Assembly (NCBI GenBank): GCA_947359465.1
Contig: OX375873.1
Span: forward strand, 58,437,573-58,501,572
Direction of reading: 5' to 3'
Source: Metellina segmentata
Taxonomy: Eukaryota; Arthropoda; Arachnida; Araneae; Tetragnathidae
Length of the DNA stretch: 64,000 nt
Part shown: positions 57,796 to 64,000 of the stretch, one piece after another
Layout: each line of letters starts with the position of its first letter
Position numbering within the stretch: position 1 is the first letter of the stretch
Notes under the pieces: generated by a model
What the model was told of the DNA's origin: nothing
Database searches by the model: none
Seen by the model: the letters and a program-made list of their open reading frames with translations, nothing else
Position numbers and translations under genes: made by a program

Positions 57796-58877
57796 TTGTA
57801 GAAATCCTAATAAAAGTTGGCCAAGATGTTCATACCTGTTTAGATATCCCAAGGAATTCATATTGTTGAATGTATGCAAGTGTGTAATCCTCTCAGAGTG
57901 TTAAACGTTTCTGTAATTTACCATTTTTTTTCTGAAAGGAATAAAATCCCGTAATTTAAATACAGTTTAGATCGAAATCCATCAATTCCAGGACATAAAC
58001 ATCGGCTGCAGCATTCTTATAAACGCGTCAAAAGTGCAAATTGAGTTGGCATAAAATTAGAAAAGAGTAATTCGGGTCTTTCCCATCGAAACAAGCCTAT
58101 GTCCAAAAGTAAGACCTTAATTCTTGTTGCTGTCCATGCGAAAGATAAATTGGATTTTGATTGGAAAAGTAGATAGAGGGAGATTTTTTCTTCAGCCCTC
58201 TCGACCAGTTTTAACATTTATAAAACTAAGTGTTGAAGATGTTAAGCTCGTTTCGTCCGAGGCGAGGAACTTGGTGGCTGGAAAAAAGAGGAATCAGATC
58301 CTCGAAATGTGTTTTATTTGATTAATGGCGAAAGGAAGGTTTAACTGCGAAAGCCGTCAGGATTATGTGCCCAAATCGGTAAAGATGCTTTTCGTAATTT
58401 GCCCCTATTTTTTTGGTGGAGGTCCCTAAAGACTTGTTCACGATACCATTTTCAATTGCTATTTGAAAGATGCCTAGTTCGCTAAATCCCATGGATTTGT
58501 TCAGCGAAATTGGGATTTTTTCTTCCTTGTCTGTTACTCAAGAGAGCCCCCATGTATGAAAAAAACGATACCTAAAGCTTTTTTAAACTAGGATTTTTAG
58601 ATTCAATCGCAATCTAGGTTTAAAAGTTTTGCATTGTATGAAAATTAAAGCGTTTATGTTTGTCGATGCACTATGTTTCTGCTTTTCTAAACAATAGCAC
58701 AAAGAGCACCAACATATATATTTTTTATTTTTTTTATTAACTTGTATCTAAAACAAACTTTAAGGCAGCAAATTTCATATTTATCTTCAATTAAAACCCA
58801 GTCTTTAATGTTCGAACAGTATACGTAAAAGTATGTCAGGTTCTAGTTCATTTTGGATATATTTCACTAATTTGTGT
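57796..58877. other. Stretch without recognisable gene
   Basis: I see no repeat or RNA. Overlapping 65-codon frames at 58017 (minus) and 58124 (plus) are motif-free. Confidence 0.45.
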
Positions 58878-58968
58878 GTATAAACTATGCTTGTGTGTAT
58901 GTCCATTTGCTTGACGTTGTTTGGTGCAGCTTGACCAATTATGTCCCTTGCGCCAGCAAAAAAAAATA
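58878..58968 (+). repeat. SINE-B tail fragment
   Basis: 'tgtatgtccatttgcttgac', 'gttgtttggtgcagcttgac' and 'tgtcccttgcgcca', collinear with SINE-B. Confidence 0.7.
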
Positions 58969-59327
58969 CAAGGCGACCGTATAAACAACTTGTATTTTTA
59001 TTATGGCAATAAAATTATACGTTTGAATTCGTATCAGCTACCTTTAAAACGTGTATTTGTTTTTGTGCTAGCATTAAATGCTACTTAGTCTATTTTAAAA
59101 CATTGAATGTTGTTTGAGGATAACTGACCGCAGTGGTTGTTTAAGCTATACATTATAAAAAAGTTTGAGCTAAATAACTAAAATATGGAGAGTAATATTG
59201 AAATCTGTGTAATATTTTAAGAACTTGAAAAAAAAAAGTTTATTTTTTTGAAGAAGTATAATGTTCTACATTTACCGTAAGTGCGTATAGGTGTTCTTAG
59301 CTGTTACATTTAAGATCCATTTGCCGT

Positions 59328-59455
59328 GTGTCGCTCCCTGTATGTATTTCTGTCTTCGGTAACTAAAACTTCTTACGTATGTCCATTGTCCATTTACATG
59401 ACGCTGTGTGTGTGTGTTTGACCAAACTGTCCTTGCACTATAAAACCCAAACGTC
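59328..59455 (+). repeat. SINE-B tail fragment
   Basis: 'tcggtaactaaaac', 'tgtccatttacatgacgctg', 'tttgaccaaactgtcc', 'ttgcactataaaacccaaac'. The head is not recognisable. Confidence 0.65.
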
Positions 59456-59506
59456 CATTTGAAGTATATGCCTTATCTTCAGCACAATAACAAATTGATG
59501 CACTTA

Positions 59507-59707
59507 CGGCCGTATTCACAAGTCCGAGTTAACCCGAGAATCAACGAAAATCCCCGGGTTATCGAAAAAAACCGTATTCACAATTCCTGATCCTAGGCCT
59601 AAGCCGCGAGCGCCGTTTGAGAATACGGTTCTTGATGATTCTCGATTCAACTTTGACCCGCAGATCAACTGATCTTCGGGTTAACTAGAAACTTATGAGT
59701 ATGACCG
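59507..59707. mobile_element. TIR MITE, ~201 bp
   Basis: Left end CGGCCGTATTCACAAG and right end (minus strand) CGGTCATACTCATAAG are the outer parts of an imperfect inverted repeat of about 40 bp; both continue to 'agttaacccga' and 'agatca/gaatca'. No coding capacity. The flanks TTA/TTG could be a decayed 3-bp duplication, so a Harbinger-type origin is possible but unproven. Confidence 0.55.
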
Positions 59708-60114
59708 TTGAAGTCACAGATACCCGGAAGAACTCAAAAAAAGTAAAAAATTGAAAAGCGTATTCAACATATTTCGAGTTTAATATAAAATAGTATCTTA
59801 AATACAATGTTGGATCTCAAGTAGTGAACAGCTGCTGATATTTTAGAAAGCTTAATTTTCTTAACAGTTATATTTTATTCATACAATTATAATTCAAATC
59901 CTTCGAATATGCTACATTATTTTAGTCTAAAATTGTTTAATTTTATGATGTTGAACTTTTTACCGACTAACTTGGTAAAAAATAAAATACGATACATTTT
60001 ATAACCTATCTCTATCGATATTCTAAAGCCTTATTATGTAGTTTTGGGAATTACTATGGAAGCTATTATTGTCAAAAATATCTTTATTACTAATGCCACT
60101 AACTTAGGCATGAA

Positions 60115-60275
60115 CTGACGCCTATTGGTGAGAGAGCATCTTGTGAGCGGAAGTTCAATTCCTCTAACTTATCCTGTGTGCGTATGTTCTGTTACATAAC
60201 GTTATCTGCTTTGGGTTTGTTACGTCTTGGTCAAATATGACATTTGCGCAACAAAATCCAAGAAACCTAACAGGA
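60115..60275 (+). repeat. SINE-B copy
   Basis: B-box-like 'agttcaattcctctaac', then 'gtatgttctgttacataacg', 'cttggtcaaatatgacattt' and 'gcgcaacaaaatccaag'. Collinear with the other SINE-B copies. Confidence 0.65.
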
Positions 60276-60295
60276 TAATCACCAACACCCATAAA

Positions 60296-60380
60296 CTTAC
60301 ATTTCGGGATTTGAACCCGTAAACAATTTGGATATTTACAGGTGTTATGACCACTATTCTAGCTAGACGGCTTTTAAAAC
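60296..60380 (-). repeat. tRNA-like sequence, minus strand (SINE head or tRNA pseudogene)
   Basis: On the minus strand: 'ccgtctagctagaatagtgg' (A-box-like), 'tttacgggttcaaatcccg' with B box GGTTCAAATCC. It is followed by 'aaatgtaagtttatgggtgt', which resembles the start of a SINE body more than a tRNA 3' end. I cannot fold a convincing acceptor stem. Confidence 0.5.
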
Positions 60381-61040
60381 ATCTAATCTATCGTAGTATA
60401 TTTCGTGGATGAAATAATTAAAAGTTCATGATATTCTTCTACTATTTCTAAACCTTTAGTATGATCTACAAACACAAATAATCATAATCCAATCTAACCC
60501 CACGTTATTTCGAAACAGCAAAATTTAAAAAAATAAAACATGACGACGTGATTTTCAGATGAAATTACCGATGCTTGAAATCTTCCATTTCCCAACGACT
60601 GGCGAATATTCTTGCATAACTTGAAAGACTCACAAAAGCCTTTCATTAAAAACAATTATTTCGCTTTCCCCTTTTCTACAAAAGCCAACGAACATCCGTT
60701 TCATTGACTTTTCAATCGTACGTTATGGACGAGTGCCTGGTCTGAAGATCGCACGAAAAAATAAATTGCGGGAGAAGAAATCGCCCGTTGATCTGGTAGA
60801 GTTACAAAATTAAAAGTGCTAATAAATAACAACGCCTGACAGAGTCCCAGCTGCTCGATGCTGGCGTTATTAATCACGCTAGATGAAGTGCCAACGCGAT
60901 TTTTGGCAATTCGTTCCAACTCCACAGGTTTTTCCATATCCTTTGTAATGAACAGAATCGCGCTTGGATCGAAAGCGGTGTGTATCATAGGCAAGCCTTT
61001 CACATTATATTGATTCACAAATACTTAAATTTATCTCGCG
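60381..61040. other. Stretch without a confident gene
   Basis: A 105-codon minus-strand frame (60701-61018) lies in less AT-rich DNA, with a varied composition. I recognise no family. A divergent exon is possible, but unsupported by splice sites I can judge. Confidence 0.3.
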
Positions 61041-61292
61041 TTTATTCAAGTGAAAAAGTGAGCCGTGGTGGGTTTGATTTATGAGGGATTTTTAAAGGTG
61101 GAGGTTTGAACTGAAGTAGAGTAAGTCGCATTCTCAAAGTTCTTCATGAATGGCAGGTTCCCCACGTTTGGGTAGATTAGAGGTGGGCGAGGTACCGTCG
61201 GTACATTGGTACAGAGACGCGAAATGTGGGAACCTTGGAAAAATACTTCTGATCCTAAGATCACAAATAAAATAGTCCCGTGACATTTCGTT

Positions 61293-61405
61293 TGTGAAAA
61301 CGTGGTTCAAAATTACGTGGTGTTCCCTTTGAGGGATTGATACCGGACCGTCGTCAATAGACCGCTGTGTTGCTCCAGTGCTACGTTAATGAAAAATACA
61401 AAAAA
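61293..61405 (+). repeat. Shared SINE tail fragment inserted in the local repeat
   Basis: 'acgtggttcaaaattacgtg', 'gattgataccggaccgtcg', 'ccgctgtgttgctccagtgc', 'tacgttaatgaaaaatac'. This is the last ~110 bp of the shared SINE body, close in sequence to the SINE-A subfamily. Confidence 0.8.
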
Positions 61406-61962
61406 ATTCCCTTTTGCGAAAAATGGCCAAAAGAAATTTTGGAACGTTCTTCCATGACACCACGAAATACTGAATACGTTGTCAGACCAAATCACCTGTT
61501 ACCCTGACGATGGCAAAAGCCTTATTTTATGCCACACCTTTGTTACTGCATCTGTCTTGGCTTGACCAGTTGTAAATGTTGATAAAGCTGTTCTTCTGTA
61601 CGTAACTTGAAGTGGACTATTTCTCCAGGTCGATGATTTAATAGCAATGGTGTTGAACAAAACTTTCACTTTATTGATTAACTAATATTCTAACTTGTCT
61701 AGTATTCACGAGAAAAGCGAGCAGTATAGTATTTGATTTAAGAGGAATTTTTTAAAGGTGGAAGTTAGAACTGAGGTGAAAACTCCTACGTTTACGGCGG
61801 TACCGGTACAAGGATCCAAAGTGTACAAGACGCCAAAAACTTTCCTGGGAGGGGGTGTCAAAATTAGACCAATTCCATGCCATCCCGCTTGCAAAAAATG
61901 TCCAAGAGAAGTTTATGATCATAAATAGCCTTCCAGAGAACCCGAAACCCTGCAATATGTTG

Positions 61963-62521
61963 TAGCTACCACTCCAAAAATTAACTTACGATTGGGTAGT
62001 ATACCAGTGAATCAAAAATCTACCATGAAGTACTTTTTGGTTGATAGTAAGTTACGCTGATTCATTTCAGCTTGCTATAGTGGTGACCAACGGACGTAAT
62101 TAAAAAAAAAAACCAAATAATTTACAAATTCAATGGATGACCCACGATTTATAGCAGAAATCGCCATGGTTGATGCTAATTGCTTTCAACCACTTGGGTG
62201 CGCTGTGATAGCAGACCCTGCTAATATCATATCACCTGTTTTAGCCGTGCACTCGGCCGTCTGCTGCTAAAGGCCACACAGCAACTGTAATATTAATACA
62301 GCTCTAACAGTCTGACTCAAAAATGGCAATCCTTCTACTAGTGACGTCATCTGTCGAATTTCGGCTACTGTTAAAATTCTGAAGAGGGAGTTCGGTAGCG
62401 AGCTTAGCTACCCCTCCAAAAATTAACTTAAGATTGGGTAGTATACCAGTGAATCAAAAATCTACCATGAAGTACTTTTTGGTTGATAGTAAGTTACGCT
62501 GATTCATTTCAGCTTGCTATA
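61963..62521 (+). mobile_element. TRIM-like element: two 117-bp direct repeats around ~325 bp
   Basis: 61963-62079 and 62405-62521 are direct repeats differing at two positions by eye. Right after the first comes gTGGTGACCAACGGACG, reminiscent of the tRNA primer-binding region found after LTRs in arthropod retrotransposons. A purine run GAAGAGGGAG (62381-62390) lies 14 nt before the second repeat. The repeats lack TG...CA ends and I see no target duplication. The interior has a short open stretch (from ATGGATGACCCACG, near 62133) with no recognisable protein. Confidence 0.45.
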
Positions 62522-62807
62522 ACGTAAACAGGACTACTAGGACAGTCAGGACAAAACTTATTTCCTATTACGTATTTCATACTATCCTACGATCAATATT
62601 AGATTAGTTCCATTTTCCGCTACAAACAATGTCCAAAAGAAGTCCCCGATCACCATCAATGCATCAATGTCCTTTCATGGCACCTCAAAATATTGCAGCA
62701 CGTGGTCAGAATCATTATCATGACTATCCATGACGCTTCCCTGACGATTGCGACAATCAGGTTAAATATTATTTTATGCCACATGTTTCAAAGCTTTCGT
62801 ATGACCA

Positions 62808-63465
62808 AAAAAAAAAGAAAGTTTTTTTTAAAAATCACACTCTAATAGTGCGGAAAAGTTGGCTCATGCAGTAAACCTAATATTTTTTTAAATTTCAACC
62901 CGATTGATTGATATTTTTTCCCTCCCCAAGGTGTTCAAACCCTCCAAAGAGATCAAAATTCGAGCATTTTTAATAAAAAATAAAAATGTTTACAATTACG
63001 TTCTAATAGTGCGAAAATATAAGCTAATACATTCAATATTAAATGTAAAAAAATTATTTTTATCAGTACATATCTTCTGCCTCTCCAACAGGAACCAAAT
63101 AGCAGAAAAAACTGATCTCCAGTTTTTACCGCAATTGCAAAAGTTGAGATTTTGCAAAAATGTCATTTGTCTCCGTTGGGGAGGCAGAAGATATGTACTG
63201 ATCTAAGCAATTAGTTTACCGTTAATATTGAATGAATTAGCTTACTTTTGCGCACTATTACAACATAATTGTAAACATTTTTATTTTTTATAAAAAAGAC
63301 ACGAATTTTTATCTTTTTGGAGGGTTTGAATTCCTTTAGAAGGCAAAAGATATCAATCAATCGGGATGAAATTTTTGACACATTAGTTTTACTGCTTGAG
63401 CCAACTTTACCGCACTTTTCGAATGTGATAGCAAAAAAAAACCCCCCTTTTTTCGCCCCGCCCCC
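62808..63465. mobile_element. Fold-back element, 658 bp, with ~260-bp inverted arms and a 7-bp TSD
   Basis: The left arm (about 62835-63094) and right arm (about 63170-63430) are inverted copies, roughly 80% alike by eye, around a ~75-bp centre. The element sits in a local repeat unit whose uninterrupted version is at 63705-63735. The flanks ATGACCA (62801-62807) and ATGACTA (63466-63472) look like a slightly decayed 7-bp duplication. Each arm carries an open frame read inward from its outer end (62904-63206 plus and 63211-63516 minus), sharing KNKNVYNYV.IVRK.KLIHS. Confidence 0.8.
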
Positions 63466-64000
63466 ATGACTATTTCTAAATAATGATGATGTTCTTTGTT
63501 TTCCTCTATGTGACATGAAGTTGGCTTTTTCTCTCGGTCTTTATCCACAATACCAACACCTCAGATCACCATGAATGTCCTTCCATGGCATCTCAAAATA
63601 CTGCAGCACGTGGTCAGAATCATTACCATGACTATCCATGACGTTACACTGACGATTGCGACAGTTAGGTTAAATATCATTTTATGCCACATGTTTCAAA
63701 GCTTTGGTATGACCAATTCTAAATAATGATAATGCTGTTTGTTTTCCTCTACTTGACATATCCTTCCTTGACACTCCAAAATACTACATTACGTGGTGAG
63801 GACTAGCCGTGATGTTAACGTGACAATTACGATATAGTCAGGGTAAATGTTATTTTATGATACATATCTCTTACCTTTTGTGAGACCAGTTCTAAATGAT
63901 GGTTGTAGTTTGTTATCCCTTAGTCTTTGTCCTTTATACCTATGGTATTGTGGGAAATTTGAAAGAGTGTTCTACTGTTACATTAGTTAGTTTTCTAGAT

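Larger units (their letters stand above)
61041..63910. repeat. Field of diverged local repeats (about five partial units)
   Basis: One segment type ('ggatttttaaaggtgga.gtt', later 'cggtaca..g', 'gaaaaat..ccaa.agaa') occurs at 61041-61450 and 61710-61930. A second ('tccttccatgg.a.ctcaaaa', 'gcacgtggtcagaatcatta', 'gacgattgcgaca.t.aggtt', 'aaa', 'attttatgccacatgtttca') occurs at about 61450-61565, 61930-62590 (split), 62655-62807, 63575-63715 and 63766-63905. Three insertions interrupt the field: a SINE tail, a TRIM-like element and a fold-back element. Confidence 0.75.

Noticed and set aside
61079..61955. Minus-strand frames of 60-67 codons as small genes
   Set aside because: They sit in the diverged local repeats and in the SINE tail, and the frames are not kept between repeat units.

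Overview
The window looks like non-coding nuclear DNA from an invertebrate, most likely an arthropod. The evidence is strong AT richness, long CA/AT/CT microsatellites, many Pol III (tRNA-derived) SINEs, and remnants of hAT, mariner, PIF/Harbinger-like and DUF4817-type DNA transposons (DUF4817 is best known from arthropods). I could not name the species. No long intact gene is present: almost all open frames are 60-110 codons, as expected by chance, or lie inside repeats. The only protein matches I can defend are transposase fragments. A few single-exon candidates are listed at low confidence.

Layout. 1-4.1 kb is AT-rich DNA without recognisable genes. 4.1-5.8 kb holds SINE-B copies, a 239-bp (CA)/(CACG) tract and a TIR element. 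7.2-7.7 kb has a DUF4817-type transposon fragment. 12.0-13.96 kb is a tandem array of ~393-bp units, one of them split by a GC-rich insertion. 15.98-16.02 kb is a perfect 16-bp-stem palindrome. 19.77-20.11 kb is a degenerate repeat field built on a GACGAG/CTCGTC palindrome. 25.4-26.15 kb is a nested SINE cluster. 28.65-30.44 kb is a nested transposon complex: inverted mariner 3' ends, interrupted by a PIF/Harbinger-like MITE (TTA target duplication) and by a 797-bp hAT derivative (perfect 8-bp target duplication). 33.66-34.13 kb holds microsatellites and a tRNA-like SINE piece. 43.63-43.96 kb is a complete young SINE with a perfect 14-bp target duplication. 49.6-50.5 kb has two small basic open frames. 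52.62-53.06 kb is the second Harbinger-like MITE. 53.84-54.52 kb is a 27-bp minisatellite that stays in frame for 22 units. 55.7-56.4 kb holds a mariner C-terminal remnant and a second copy of the 5.4-kb family. 59.5-59.7 kb is a 201-bp TIR MITE. 61.0-64.0 kb is a field of diverged segmental repeats carrying a TRIM-like insertion and a 658-bp fold-back insertion.

The main biological content is transposon history. Two complete SINEs, with TSDs still perfect, share a body with many older copies that carry a different tRNA-like head, which suggests head exchange within one SINE superfamily. The nested complex at 28.6-30.4 kb allows insertions to be ordered. The repeats at 53.8 and 62.8 kb have open frames that deserve a test for coding, although repeat geometry alone may explain them.
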